DNA from: Armillaria gallica
Lineage: Eukaryota; Basidiomycota; Agaricomycetes; Agaricales; Physalacriaceae
Direction of reading: 5' to 3'
NCBI GenBank assembly: GCA_037576215.1
Contig: JBANDB010000014.1
Location: 930,001 to 994,000 of the forward strand
DNA length: 64,000 bases
A program made the translations under genes and the position numbers. Position 1 is the stretch's first letter. Each line of letters opens with the position of its first letter. Below the pieces are notes generated by a model that searched no databases, was not told where the DNA came from, and worked only from the letters and a program-made list of their open reading frames with translations. Shown piece by piece: positions 21,833-33,628 of this stretch.

Positions 21833-23845
21833 ATGTCTTCTCCTTCGTCCATTCGCAGCTCTGCTCTCCACTGGGGTCAAGCGTGTATTCATTGCCGCAG
21901 ACGAAAGATGGTTGGTTTTTTTACTGTCCACTCATATCTCTCAAGTCACTTCTTTGCAGCGATGCGACGGTGCGCGTCCTATTTGCGGACAGTGCAGTCG
22001 AGCAAACCGATCCGAAGATTGTCAGTATAAGGACAGTCAGGGTCGCACTAAGATGGAGATCCTTGAGGAAAATATAAGTCGAGTTGAGACTCGAATTCGC
22101 GAGCTTGAAAATCCACAAGCGCTGGGCCAATCCGTCGTTCTCAGTGACCCTTACTCAATTGATGGATCCTTTTCGGATTCAAGTATGTACGTTTCTTGTC
22201 TTCATTCAGCCTGGGCTAATATTCTGTGTATCGCCTTCTCGCAGCTCCTCCGTTAGGTTATGGTTGGTGGACATTACCAGATCCCCCTCTTGAAATCAAA
22301 ACCGTCTTGTTCGTTCTTTTACCTTCTTTATACTTATAACAAGCTGAATACACATGTATAGGATCGACAAATTTCTCGATTGCGCCTCAGAATACGGATT
22401 CTTTTTGAACGTTTCCCGCTTCCGATCAGCTGCCCTTGATCCTTCTGCATACTACTACCGGCCATTACCAGCACTCATGACGACAGTCTACCTACTGGGA
22501 ATTTTCCTATCTCATACAGCGTCTTCGACCTCCACGAAAAGACGCTCCTTGAGCGAGCGCTGACGGATGTATCTGGTGCACTCTCAAACAATCATCACCC
22601 TCAGAAAATTTTGCAAACCATACAGGCAGAGATTCTATTGGGGTATTACTTCCTAGCATCCGGGCGCTTCTTAGAAGGAAAGTACCATGTCACGACCGCC
22701 GTTTCTCTTGGCCTTAGTACTGGACTGACGAAAATACGATCCGACCGAAACACCTCCACCGGCCTGATGTCAATTCTCCCCTCGCCACAAGATGCCATCG
22801 AAGAAGGCGAGCGGGTGGACGCTTGCTGGACAGGTTTGATACTGGATAAATGTTGGGCAGTCGCTTTGGCATCTGTACCCAATTCTAAGTGCCCTTCCGA
22901 CATCGTCGGAATTCAAGTCGATACCCCGTGGCCTCTTGAAGTCGACGATTATGAGAATGTGCGCTTGGCTTCTCTCTCATATGCCTCTTTTCTGATGCGG
23001 GTTTTTTAGGGAGGGTTTCCTTCGAGTATGACTTGCAGTTATACAATTCAGAAGTATTTCAAAGGTGCGCCTGCGTCAGGCGGCAATGAAATGTCAACAA
23101 AAGCGCTTCACGTGAAAGCGTCCCTCCTATGGGAGCGTGCAACCGACTTGATAAGAAACTGGAAGCCTGGTATGTGGCCCTCGGTCTTCCGTCATCACTT
23201 TAAACGATAATACTAACATCAATGTAGACATGGATGAACAGGAGACAATTGACTTCTATGCGTCGTTTGCGGCCCTGGACGCCCTACTCGAGGATCTACG
23301 AAGCTCCTTCTGTCATCAGATGCAGTGACCAACCCGACATCTGTCAAGAGGAGGACACTCTTTGTTGCCCATAATTTGACCTACGCCGCTATCATGCAGT
23401 TGTACGGTCTTTTCGCGAAGGTCGACAAGGAGTCTAACAATAAGGTTCTCATGGCTGCTCGAGCTGTATTTCGAATGACCAGTACCGTGCCGCATGGCTC
23501 GTCCATCAATCCGATTATTGGGGCAAGTCCGACTTTTCGTCGTTGATTCTCTATCGCTCATCCCACTTACTGTCTTTTGTCAGACGGTCTGGGTATCCGC
23601 GGGTCAAGTCCTACTCGAGGAATTGGTTACGTTGAGGACGTCTCGCTCGGCACATGACCTTGCCAACAACGAGGAAACGGAACTTTTCGGTGTCTTTAAT
23701 GCCGGATTTCAAGATATGATCATCTTGGCAGAAAGTTGCATTCTCTTAAGTGAGTCGGTAAGGTGTATTCCACGGCAACCTTACAAACATCCTTGACACA
23801 GAGTATCAGGTGATGCAGATACAGGAAGCATTCGCTACATTGTAA
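21833..23845 (+). pseudogene. Zn2Cys6 fungal transcription factor with two frame breaks
   Basis: The product would be a binuclear zinc-cluster DNA-binding regulator. The cluster C-I-H-C, six residues, C, six, C-G-Q-C, eight, C spans a first intron (ends at about 21960, joining RRRKM to RCDGARPICG). A short coiled linker (MEILEENISRVETRIRELEN) follows, then the fungal middle-homology region (FLEGKYHVTTAVSLGLSTG, ACWTGLILDKCWAVALAS). The frame breaks near 22514-22530 (FLSHTA to FDLHEKTLLERAL) and again near 23300-23312 (EDLRSS to SSDAVTNPTS). Neither is explained by an intron of usable length. Downstream the protein continues in good family form (FVAHNLTYAAIMQLYG) to a short last exon ending at TAA 23845. 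Either the gene is dead or the sequence carries indel errors. Confidence 0.75.
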
Positions 23846-24195
23846 TTGCTGGTTTTTCATCGAAGGAAGTGCTTATAGTGGTTTCATTATTGGGTGACGC
23901 GCTGTCGTGAGTGAATTAATGTTTGGGTCGATCCTATAGATTACATTTTTGTAACCATCAACATATGATATTTCTAGCTGTATAAAGAGTGCGCACTGTA
24001 CGTACGTGTATTCAAAATAGTCAAAATGTATATATCGATCTTCACTGTCGACAGCAAGAACTGGCCGCTTTCTGGGTTTTTGTCGCTCCCAGTGGCAGGG
24101 ACTTTAGTACCATTGCACTGAATGGCAATCGCAAACCAAAATCAATGCCAAAACCACTGCCAACCCTGTTCCGGTCCCCACGTCCGGGCGCCTAC
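23846..24195. other. intergenic, nothing recognised
   Basis: This is AT-rich sequence after the Zn2Cys6 gene. A small imperfect palindrome (CCATTGCACTGAATGG, near 24110) is the only structure noted. Confidence 0.4.
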
Positions 24196-24285
24196 GTACA
24201 AATTCGGCCCCAAGGAGTTGGCTCGCAGTGCAGAAGGAACTGGTCTGAGTAGAGTTCGAAAGGCATTGCCTTTCTGACAGGGAAC
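24196..24285 (+). repeat. dispersed repeat R2, copy b
   Basis: Second copy of the repeat at 20158-20247, same strand. R1 is not seen beside this copy. Confidence 0.7.
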
Positions 24286-24843
24286 ACAACAGGCACCTAT
24301 GAGCGATGTGATGTTCATGCATGAACGCCAGGCCCTAAGACGATATTAGAGTCAGGTGTGAAGATAGGAGACGGTAGCACCGAAAGAGATTGCCGGAAGG
24401 CATCTAGGACCTGGTGGAGGGTTTCAAATGCCGGACTGAAGAACCAGCACAAGAAAGGCATGACGATTATGAGTCGCTGATCCGGGTCGTCTTCGAGGTA
24501 TACCTCGTCCAGGATAAGTACTGCCCGAAGTTGTTGGGTAGAGATGTTAGGGCCGGTGAGTTGAATATTCGAAGAATCGGCAATTCTTCGGGATAGATTG
24601 ATTTGAGGACCACTTGTGAAATTAGTCTTGAGGGTGGACGCATCGTTCACAACAGCCCTTCCCTTGCCAAAACCCTCAGATTATCATCGAAATCCAGATT
24701 ATGAACGTACTGGGAGGCAAAACCAATCCTCCGGTTTCACCTCTTTACCATGTTTCCAAGATGGTACCTTGTTTGGATGATATCTCGGACGCAACTGGTA
24801 GCCCTGCTCGAGAAGAAAGTTATAGTAACCTCTCTAATTCACT

Positions 24844-25779
24844 TCATGAGGGTAGAGCTCGGCACTGACGCCATACCTGTTCGTAGGCATGAGGTGCTAG
24901 TAGTGGTAGTACGCAATAACAAAGCATACATAAGTGACCAAAAGGAGATAGGGGCGTCGGGCAAGTACTATGACTGCAGGGAAGTAAGACGGCGAAGGAC
25001 ACCGACAGCTCGATCATCGCAATGATTTCTCCGTACGAGAACCCTTCCAGATCAGCTGGAGGTTCAAGCGGACGGGCAAACGAAACGAGATCTTCCTTAC
25101 TTCCAAGTTCGGAGACTCTTCCGAGAGAAGGGTAGGGCGGACAGGTCTTGACTCTTGAGTACTCGTCCGAGTAATTGCTGGTCACTGCAGAGCGAAAGAT
25201 GGGAGCTTTGCCTACGAGGTGAATGGGTTCGTCTGGCACTGGCGAAACGAATACGGTCAGGACAGGGGAGTCTGGAGGTGTCGTATACTTCGCGTCGTCG
25301 TCGCGATTTGCCAAGTGCTTGTGAGGCAAGGTGGCATGAGATTCCCATGAGTCGCGAATAGCTGGAACAGACAAGGAGATGCTCTACTCGTCATAATAGT
25401 GATAATCGTCGTAATATGCCTGCGACGAGTCGCCTGAAAGGTCTGGGTACGAATTGTCGTTTTTTGAGACAACATTGTTGCGAGAGAAATGACTGTGAGG
25501 ACTGACGAGGAAGGGGTGAGATGATAGCCCAGGTGGTGCGGTTACTCTTGGGGGCGTTGTTAGGTGATTACTCGAAGGATTCTGAGTAGGATAACTTATA
25601 AGTGAAATATCCTGTTCCCGACGAGCCTCCCATTCATGATGGCGCTTTTTGGCATGGCGAGTTATGTTCGGATTTCCTCCAGGTCCAAAGTCGCGTCGAC
25701 ACTCGACACCGACGCATTGCAGGAAGAGTAACAACTTTACACAAAAGATGAAAGTAAAAAGCCGTACAAGAATGGCCAA
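24844..25779 (-). pseudogene. C2H2-finger-like protein frame with one in-frame stop
   Basis: A continuous frame of about 312 codons is broken by a single TAG at 25386-25384. Upstream of it is a candidate C2H2 finger, C-V-G-V-E-C, 14 residues, then H-A-K-K-R-H, and a Ser/Pro-rich linker ending in YYDDYHYYDE. Downstream, in the same frame, the protein-like sequence continues (SVPAIRDSWESHATLPHKHL, then SELGSKEDLVSFARPLEPPA). No ATG precedes the finger, so an upstream exon is needed. A 26-nt intron around the TAG would be too short and would shift frame. The function is unknown. A further frame at 24315-24650 (minus) may be a 3' exon. The stop could be a mutation or a sequence error. Confidence 0.35.
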
Positions 25780-26405
25780 GGAAGAGCTCTGAAAGTTCTT
25801 GATGCCGGTAAATATAGAAAGACGGTACAGGGCAAATAATCGATTCGATTAGCGTGAGGTGGCAGTCGTGGAAAATTCTGGTACATGTGATATATTTGGT
25901 GGCTATGCCTGAATGACCTCGATCTACTTTGCATTCTCGCAAGGATCCTAGATTTCCGGCTCGATACCGGTAGGGGTGACCAATACCGATACCGATATCG
26001 AAATCAAATTCTAACACGTGAACCATGTGAGTCTCGCGTGCGGAGCCGGAGCCCAATAAGGAACATGTCCTCGCCTCGCACTGAAACTCTCCTTTTGCCC
26101 TCTTTCCGGCAGTGTGACTGCCGCAATAGCAAACATATTGTCTTGTACACTTCACTTGGCCATAATATACACTTTTAAACAAAATTTTCCTCCCTCACAC
26201 TGAGTCTCGGCCACCCATCAGATTTGGAACTTGTTCTCGAGGCACAAAAAGGCCCTGCGACGACGCGTACTGACATGCGTCCACATCTTATTAGAAGAGG
26301 TAAGCAGCCGCATGTTTCTGAGTACCATATTGATTTTTAGCGGTCTTTCTAAGCTAGCATTCTTCACAAACCGTTCCTCAAAGCCTTAAACTCTGCTCAC
26401 TAGCC
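25780..26405. other. intergenic, nothing recognised
   Basis: No recognisable gene. A run of ACCGATACCGATATCG-type short repeats lies near 25983-25999. The region may contain the missing first exon of the C2H2-like frame. Confidence 0.4.
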
Positions 26406-27412
26406 ATGTCATCGGACGACGAGTTTGCAGACAAATGGAGCATCTTCGATGACGAAGCACTCAATAGCCTGGTTCCAGAATCGTCTACAAGTTATTCCGC
26501 ATGGTGAGCGTTTCCTTCTGACGAGTTTTGCTTGTCTCACGTGGTCAATAGTCACCACACTGGCCTGGACTTCGCTTCCCGGGAAAAGAGTAGCGAGGCG
26601 TATCTAGATCCCGACGCATCTCATTCAACACCAGTTTTGTCACTTGAGACCGTTGATTCATCGTTGGGTTTGAGCGGATTCACGCAAATGCCTCTGGACC
26701 AGCCACCATTTATTTTTGTCAATGATCTCAGAGCAGGCCCACCCAAGGAGCAAGGAAAATCAGAAACACAACCAAGCGCCAACCAGGACGACCAAAAGGA
26801 TCCAGGAAGAGTCGAGCCCAAGAGCCTTCTAGCAGAAACCTGGACTTGGATCAACAGCGTGAAGCAGAAGTTGGTCCGAAAGGCAAGAAGAAAAAAATGG
26901 ATCTAGATGGAAGACAGCCACCTGGTCAACCGAAGGGGAACAGGTTACAAACAGAAGGCGATGGCTGAGGCAAGAGTGAACAGTGCACACATTGATACGC
27001 CCAAAAAACGACCAGTAGGTTGACCACCGAAAGAAATAACCTCAGGCTTTACTGTGAAGTCGCATGGAGCTTCTCGATATTCAGTTCCAGAACATGGCTT
27101 GGTAAGCTCTATGAATTTGTGTCCCGTTGTATCTCGTTTTAATTCGCGATGCAGTTTGTACCTTCATTTCCTGACCCAAAAATTCACCGAATCTAGTCAG
27201 ACCATGCAACTGACATCGGCCACTCCATGGAGCTCATACCTCGATGCAAATCCTCTGTAGAGGCATCTAAAATGGTCGATCTCACTATGTCAGATGCTTT
27301 GGATATCGATATCAATTTGGATGACAATGACAAGGATTTTGACAATGCTAGCAGCCTAGATTCGCAGACGGAAGAAGACTTGAATGACAATGATGCTAGA
27401 TTTCCGTCATAG
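26406..27412 (+). pseudogene. decayed acidic/AT-hook ORF, possibly transposon-derived
   Basis: An ATG at 26406 opens an acidic frame (MSSDDEFADKWSIFDDEALN), followed after a short intron by a Ser/Asp-rich part. Near 26890-27030 two Gly-Pro-Lys motifs appear in different frames: PPGQPKGNR and PKKRPVG-stop-PPKE. The second looks like an AT-hook GRPPKE whose CGA (Arg) codon has become TGA. A further acidic stretch (SMELIPRCKSSVEASKMVDL, then DIDINLDDNDKDFDNA) ends at 27412. Acidic plus AT-hook N-termini are common in basidiomycete transposon proteins, so I infer a dead fragment of such a gene. Confidence 0.3.
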
Positions 27413-27629
27413 GACCTCTCTGGACTTCTCACTGGGATTAAATCTGGAGCTTTTCGAGGAATGAGCTAGTGGAAGTCTGGTATATTTTGGCGCCTGCCCG
27501 GTGCTTCGAGCGGCGATGAATGCGAACAACAACGAGGTCTACTTAGTACTCGAAAGGGGCGAGTCGAAACGAGACACAGCAATGTACTTGATTCATTAGC
27601 CTGACGTTCTCTCGTATTATTTTACCATC

Positions 27630-28952
27630 ATGTCCGATTATTCTTCAGAGCAATCTCGATCTGAGCTCTCAACCTCAGTACTCGAAAAGTATCCACCGTG
27701 TCGCCAGGGCTCTGTGTTATGGTCTGCCGTCCTTTTGTCTGCCTTTTTCAAAAATTAACTTAAACACATAACCGCAGGCTCCTTTACAGAGGGAGAGCCT
27801 GAAGCCGGATCCTCTCAGTGTAGCCCACTTTGGACCTCCTCGAACTAAGGAGCGGGGGAAGATCGTCAAGCCCTCAATGCAAGATATGCTCACCATTCCG
27901 ATTCCAGGGTGGCTTGAAGACGTAGTATGTAGATGCCCTTTTATTGGATACTGAAATCTGACCCCCATTTTCATAGGACAAGACGGGAGAACATGTTTTC
28001 CCTTTCATCCCAGACCCTCGTCTACACACTCTGACACTGCAGGCATCTGCATCGTGCACTGGCTACCGGACACGCTCCGTATGCCGCTTCAAATGGCATG
28101 ATTATGTTGCACCCGATACTTTCCCCTATGAACTTCATGTTGCCCGTGCAGTCAATTTTGCACATGATATTGATCTAACGGCTGCGGATTCGACGATGGG
28201 GACGAACCAGCAATTTCCTATGCTTAGTTGGGCGGCAACGTATGATTCGTTCTTTCAATCCGTCTGGGAGGATGTCCTTCGAGAGAATGAATTCCAGCTT
28301 GAGTTAGTGTCTGTTCTTTTTCTTTTTCTGCAAACCTAGTGATGCTAACTTGTACTTCCTCAGGTTCAGACCGGTGTGGCCTGTGCTATGTCTACAGGAA
28401 ACCCTCCCAACTACATACACTACTGCCCCAGATGTGGTCATATCATACCGGGGTGTACCTCTCTTCATTACCGAATATGTGAAAGTGCATCCCTCCCTCT
28501 TGGACGAAGGTATTTTCCCTCACTTGAAACACCTTCTGGTTTCTATGCAATCCGCGCTGGTTGGACGCAAGGAACTCCGGCCTGTCTTTGGCTTGCTGGT
28601 CCATGAAGCCGCTGTAGTAATGATGGTGATAAGCTACATTCGCGGAAATCAGGTACGATTGTTTTGTTGGCCTCTTCCACGCATTCTCCTGACACTGGCC
28701 ACATAGTTTTGTTCGAGGATTTTTGGTGACCGAAGATCTCCGATCTTTCGTATGGACAGATCTTTTGATGTTCTGGCTCTTCGCATGACCATTCTCAACT
28801 CGCGTTCCTATGCGCAGCAGATATCTGAAGCTGAAGCTGCGGATACAAAAATTCGACCTATACCATGTAGGTCTCCGGGATATAATCTGGTGTATCTTGG
28901 GCCCTTTCCAGCCCTTATCGACGACCAATCAAACAGGTCAGTTTCAGGTTAG
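27630..28952 (+). CDS. unrecognised basidiomycete-type protein, copy 1 of 2
   Basis: The gene starts at ATG 27630 (MSDYSSEQSRSELSTSVLEK) and runs through about six exons. Readable parts are the N-terminal PLQRESLKPDPLSVAHFGPP, then IPIPGWLEDV|DKTGEHVFPFI, then CRFKWHDYVAPDTFPYELHV, and a core exon (28365-28650) VVISYRGVPLFITEYVKVHP followed by HLKHLLVSMQSALVGRKELR. The next exon reads FDVLALRMTILNSRSYAQQI and ends YNLVYLGPFPALIDDQSN before the stop at 28952. The core is related to copy 2 downstream: ITEYVKVHPS matches IVEYVKSYGP, and DVLALRMTILNS matches DVFRLRRCMRNV. I know no function. No signal peptide or membrane segment is evident. The 3' end might use an alternative splice at 28938. Confidence 0.5.
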
Positions 28953-29612
28953 AACACCCGTTGTTGGCAGCATGCTTATGACAAATAGATTCAACCATGA
29001 AACAGATGCACATCAATGGATGCTGTCTCGACAGATACAATTGAATGACTCTGTCTCACAATTGAATGACTTGGATCGGAAACTTTCCGACTCGTCCAAG
29101 TCTTGGTTGTTACTATTCGTCTGTTGTGATATTCCGGCTCAATTAGATGTGGGTGTACATTCAAATCCTGCGTGATTTCAATCTTACTTTGGTTACATAG
29201 GACACCTTGATTAATTGCTGCAAGCAGTATCTCACCCACGGCAAAGGACCGCCCTCGCCCGCTTCCGTCATGAGCATCTGCAAGTATACAACTCTCTCCG
29301 TACCGACGGGTTGATCAAATCCTCTGCCGAACCAGACCAGATGTCGTTGATAGTGGACATACAACGGACTGCCTGTTTCATCGCCAGTATTGAAGATACC
29401 TTTGGAACCGAGTTCAAAGAAAAGCCGTGTCTGATACGATGGTCGATCCTACTCAATTCGTTTCTGAGAACAGCATGGACAGACATAAGGTTCAGAGGTC
29501 CCAGTATTGTTGAATTTCAGTGTGTCTGATTCTCTATCATCCTTACATCACCATCTCATATTCACTATAAGATGCTATCCATCCTGGTCAATGCATCGCA
29601 GCGTTAAGAGTA
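28953..29612. other. inter-copy region, unresolved
   Basis: This sequence lies between the two copies. Frames here (for example around 29215-29529) look partly protein-like but match nothing I know. They may include 5' exons of copy 2. Confidence 0.3.
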
Positions 29613-30587
29613 ATGCTATTGATGACGAGTCTCCCAATACATCATCAGCAAATAGTGCCAGATGCAGCATTTATCGTTAAACCTGACTTTGTGTTCGGCG
29701 ACGCAGCATTCTCCGATTACGACTATGACGATCAATTTCAGTTTTCCAATGAGCTCTCAGTAGCAGCAAATCCGGCGATATACACTGGGACGACGATGCA
29801 CTCCGAGGTTCCTGTCGTCATCGTGGAATACGTAAAAAGTTATGGTCCGCAAGGACGAAAATGGCACCTGGTTCACTTGTCGATGGCGATGAAGTCAGCA
29901 ATGGGTTTGCTCCGCGCTTTGGCATTGCCCCCCATTGTTCTAGGACTTTTGGTAGATGGCTTTTGTACTACGGTTGTCTGCTGTTCGGAGTCAGTGGATA
30001 AGGTTTGTTCACTGCCATCCATTCATGCCATGTAACTAAACCTGTTTGTTGTCTAGGACTTGGTCACTGAACTGCCTGAAATGTATGATTTCAACCTAGT
30101 CAAACCGATAGACGTTTTTCGGCTACGGCGGTGCATGCGCAACGTGTGGAAGCTTGCTCACGAGATAGAAAGCTCAGATCGGGCGGCTCATATCGAAGTA
30201 GAAAAGTCGATATCTTCAGAGTCATTTCCTTTTGGAAGGCGGAGGCAGATCGACACATCGGTAGTAACCAGACGAAGGATACAGTTCGTGACTGGTGTGA
30301 TGATGTGGCGTCCAAGGTTCCCCCCCCTCTTCACCCTGACGTTCCGTTACTGGTATGTGTCTAGTCAATCGAAAGACGAAAGACGATCCCGCCTAACTAC
30401 TGAGACTCCTCCGCATATTGGACCCATTGCTCCCCTAACAGTATGTTCATCTGCCAATCCTCCGCCTGGGCACGACTTATCCCCACGGACAGCGTCCACG
30501 ACCTCCATAAACCCCACAGAAGATACATCACCGCCCTTCCCTACCACGTCCCAAACACACATTCAGCCGCCCAGCTCCCGCGCGTGA
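29613..30587 (+). CDS. unrecognised protein, copy 2 of 2, possibly damaged
   Basis: The recognisable part begins near 29640 (PDAAFIVKPDFVFGDAAFSD), rich in Asp and Tyr, then VPVVIVEYVKSYGP and MAMKSAMGLLRALALPPIVL, parallel to the core of copy 1. After an intron (ends at about 30056) it reads DVFRLRRCMRNVWKLAHEIE. Near 30222 the more protein-like frame shifts: after ESFPF the other frame gives WKAEADRHIGSNQTKDTVRD and then SKVPPPLHPDVPLL. The annotated frame runs on into a Pro/Ser/Thr-rich tail to 30587. This suggests a frameshift or an unusual splice. The true 5' end is not determined. Function unknown. Confidence 0.4.
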
Positions 30588-30924
30588 AATAGGCAATGCC
30601 GATTCCTACTACGAACAGTATTGATCCGGCCTAGGCGGGGTGGCGTACGTGAGCATAGGAGCGCGACGTGATCAGCTTATGCTCGGGGTGGATCGTCAGG
30701 TCGAACGTGAAAAGTCTTGTTATGACAGCATGTTGTGAGTTTTCTCTTTTGGATTTCCTGTTCTGTGATAACTGATGAGAAACAGAACTGCCTATACCAC
30801 AGGAATCTGCGTGGATTACGTTGACCGAAGTTTGGTCAAATTTGAACAGACTTTCCGTACGGGAATAACCCTGGGGCAATCCTTTTCCCATTCGTACATT
30901 ACGCTTGCCGTCAGTGATCGATCT

Positions 30925-31395
30925 TTAGTCGCGCTGGCGTGGCATACACAAAAGCTTCGCGCAGGCTTTGGAATCAAGAACCTTCAGGCTGCTGGTGAGA
31001 GCGAACTCATTGCTCGCTGGTTTAGAGTGTCCCGTTTCCGTTCGCCTCCAGTACCGCGCTTTAGGACTAGGTAACGACCAGTTCTTCGAGAGAAAGATAA
31101 CGTGGCACGCGATCTTTCTGAGAGTGCTGCAAGCTAGCAAGGATAGATCTTCTAGAGGGGGACATGATATGAGTGATATCTTGCGCGTCGCGTGAAGGAT
31201 ATGGCTCCACAGTTCCGAGAATTGAAGAGCTCGGAGGCAGACTGCAAAGGACCTCATGAGCCGACCGACGGCAATAGTACAATGACAACCTACATGAAGC
31301 AGTGGCAGCGCCTCACGTAGATCCATATGCCATAGTATCTCGAAACGAATATCTACGGGGAGCTCCAGGAAAGACGGCGCTGGTGCTGCTACCAT
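30925..31395 (-). pseudogene. F-box-type protein, truncated
   Basis: An ATG at 31395 opens a frame with an F-box-like N-terminus: SFLELPVDIRFEILWHMDLR then EALPLLHV. F-box proteins recruit substrates to SCF ubiquitin ligases. In intact basidiomycete relatives a longer, propeller-like C-terminal part follows. Here the frame passes through the start of that region (LSLLACSTLRKIACHVIFLS, LPSPKARYWRRTETG) and stops at 30925. Another minus frame at 30631-30891 could be a remnant of the 3' part. I read it as decayed or as a multi-exon gene I could not join. Confidence 0.45.
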
Positions 31396-32834
31396 AGCTG
31401 CGCGACGTGGCTAGAGATAGATATCGTGAAAAAGATGTTGGAGCCAGAAATAACCACGGTATCGATGGGTCAAACTGGAAAAACACAAAACGCGACCACT
31501 TCTTCCGGCATTTCACCACATATGGACGCATGGCGTTATTCTGCACAGGCTCTGATAGCTGTGTTGTGCATTTCAGCTGTCAGATTTCTGGTATTACAAT
31601 GGGGAGCATACGCGGTGGTTTGTGTGCCTTAAAACAATCCTTCACACCTACACAAAGAACAATTTTTGGCGCTCGAAGAGGAAACGTCATACGCTGCAAG
31701 TAAAGATGAGTTAGCCCACGGGAATCAAATTTCGTTTCGCGCACCATTCGAACCACGCACGTTCCAAAAGAAGACGCTATTAGATATCCAAAATGCCTCA
31801 TTCAGTATTAACAGTACTTATCAAGTCATCAATGGAGCTGATGGATTGATATATAAGTACAGTCAACCCGTCGAGCATCCGAATCGGCGAAAAGGGCTAG
31901 CGGCACGGAGTAAATGACAGGCCACTTCAGAAGGAACAGGTAATGGTAATCTTACTGGAAAGCGTCGATGGCGGGGACAATTGGGCTTTACCATACCTTT
32001 GCTTCTGTCCGTCACCGTCACCGTCGTCTTCGATGCCCAAGATAGGTGAGTGTTTCTTGAGATAATTGAGCAAAATTTAGCGATATGAGATAAAGGAAAA
32101 GAAAGGATAAGGTGGAGGGCGAGTCAAGCCTGTTGTGGTCAGAACCGTCAGAAGCGAGACCTTAATGTTTCGTTCACATGTTATCGGTCCGGACCTTCCG
32201 TAGTCACGGAGTTTCCGAATTCGGAGGACCATTACCCTGAGGCGGTAGTATTCTGTATATTGAGATGCGCTTATTCCTCTTCTCAAACATGGCGTTCCAT
32301 AAGGTGCAGGGTGTGATGTGCTACTTGGTGGACCTACAAAACAGCCGCAGAGCGCGTTATTACTGTAACGACAATCGGCTGGGATCCCTTTCATGGATCC
32401 CGAAGATCTTGTCGCCGTGGTTGCAAGAAACGCTATGCCGAAGGACAAGCTAAACGCGAAGAAGCATCCGTGGTGAAGGATTCCGCTTTGCAACGTATGC
32501 CTCCGTGAGTGCTCTGTTTTCGGAAATGACATATAATGTATATCACTGGCAAGGGCTATGCTACGGAATATTCGCGCCTTTTCCCCTTCCTCATATCGCT
32601 TTCGATCGTGCCACACAACAAGTCCAAATACGTGGTTAAAGATAAGCGACAACGAGCTCAGTTATAGAAATAGTTTCCAAAGCTAGACCTTGTCGTGAAG
32701 TCCGGATAGAAACTTATCTCTGTACTCGTCAAAGAGATCGAATATCCTGAGTAGCGCCCTATTGCTTAACCCAGCTGAGGGTATAATCTCAACTGCTTGC
32801 CTGTCAAGAGATTAAAAGTCTGCCTAAGGGGAGA
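31396..32834. other. unresolved region, no gene called
   Basis: Several short frames occur on both strands and none carries a recognisable domain. A plus-strand stretch near 32380-32500 (RRGCKKRYAEGQAKREEASV in one frame) looks protein-like and could be an exon of an unknown gene. Nothing else is supported. Confidence 0.3.
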
Positions 32835-33400
32835 CTAAGCTGAAGGACGACAGATACGAAGGGGGTGAGATTCGAGGATTATAGATTCAAGGGTAGCCAG
32901 AGCTTCAGATGTACTCGGACGCTCACTCGGTATCGTTCGCGTCATGCTCTCTACCAAAGGAATAAGGACATCCAGGCCAAGGTATCCCTGTGTGCTTGTC
33001 ACATATCTGTCACGAGAAGGGAGTCCAAACCGACCGTAAGGATTGTTGCGGAACACGTTGCCAAGCTGACAGACATCCACTTTGAAAGGCTCGTCCGGTG
33101 TCACCCACTGAAGAACTGAACGGTCCTGACAGATCTGACCAGATGCCGAAGGGTTGTCGCCGCGTACGAAAACCGACAGCTCAAAATCGATGAAATAATA
33201 ATGTATAAGATGGACCACGACTGCGCGATTTTGAAGTCGGACTTCATATCGGGTGTACTCCAAGGGTCGATTAGATGATACCCTTTCGGTATGAGACGTG
33301 ACGAATCCATCAGAAGGTTGAAGGAGCACGCATATCTAATGAGGTAGATTACCGTAGATATAAGTACATATCTAACCGAGCCCGAAAGGGGGTCCACAAT
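32835..33400 (-). pseudogene. fragment of a basidiomycete protein-kinase-like gene
   Basis: The C-lobe of a protein-kinase fold is readable: NLLMDSSRLIPKGYHLIDPW (catalytic-loop Asn region and insert) in one frame, then HYYFIDFELSVFVRGDN, where the DFG motif reads DFE, then FKVDVCQLGNVF (the conserved Asp of helix F) and LVESMTRTIPSERPSTSEAL (helix I, with the conserved Arg). The stop is at 32835. The N-lobe, the Gly loop and a proper HRD are missing and the parts lie in two frames without clear splice sites. So this is a dead remnant of a kinase-like family expanded in Agaricomycetes. Confidence 0.55.
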
Positions 33401-33494
33401 AATTAAAGCATACTGTGTATTGCGTATCTCTGAATAACAAACTTTAAAACGGGGCCCGAACGATAGAAGGTTCAAGTATTTCCCATCCTGATTG

Positions 33495-33628
33495 TTTGAG
33501 CGAGATACCAGCCTACACCTTCCGTTAGAATTACAAAGAACACGATAAAACCACAAGCGTACAAGAACCGCAGATGCTCGTTTTGAATCCGATTGTTTTC
33601 GTGGCTGTATATGCGGCTTGACATGGTA
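33495..33628 (+). repeat. dispersed repeat R1, copy b
   Basis: Second copy of the repeat at 20359-20496, same strand, with a few small indels. It lies between the kinase remnant and the coiled-coil gene, at the right edge of the accessory island. Confidence 0.8.

Noticed and set aside
32077..32652. Minus-strand frame of 191 codons
   Set aside because: No recognisable domain, hydrophobic and basic stretches without order. The plus strand looks equally protein-like there, so I left it unresolved.
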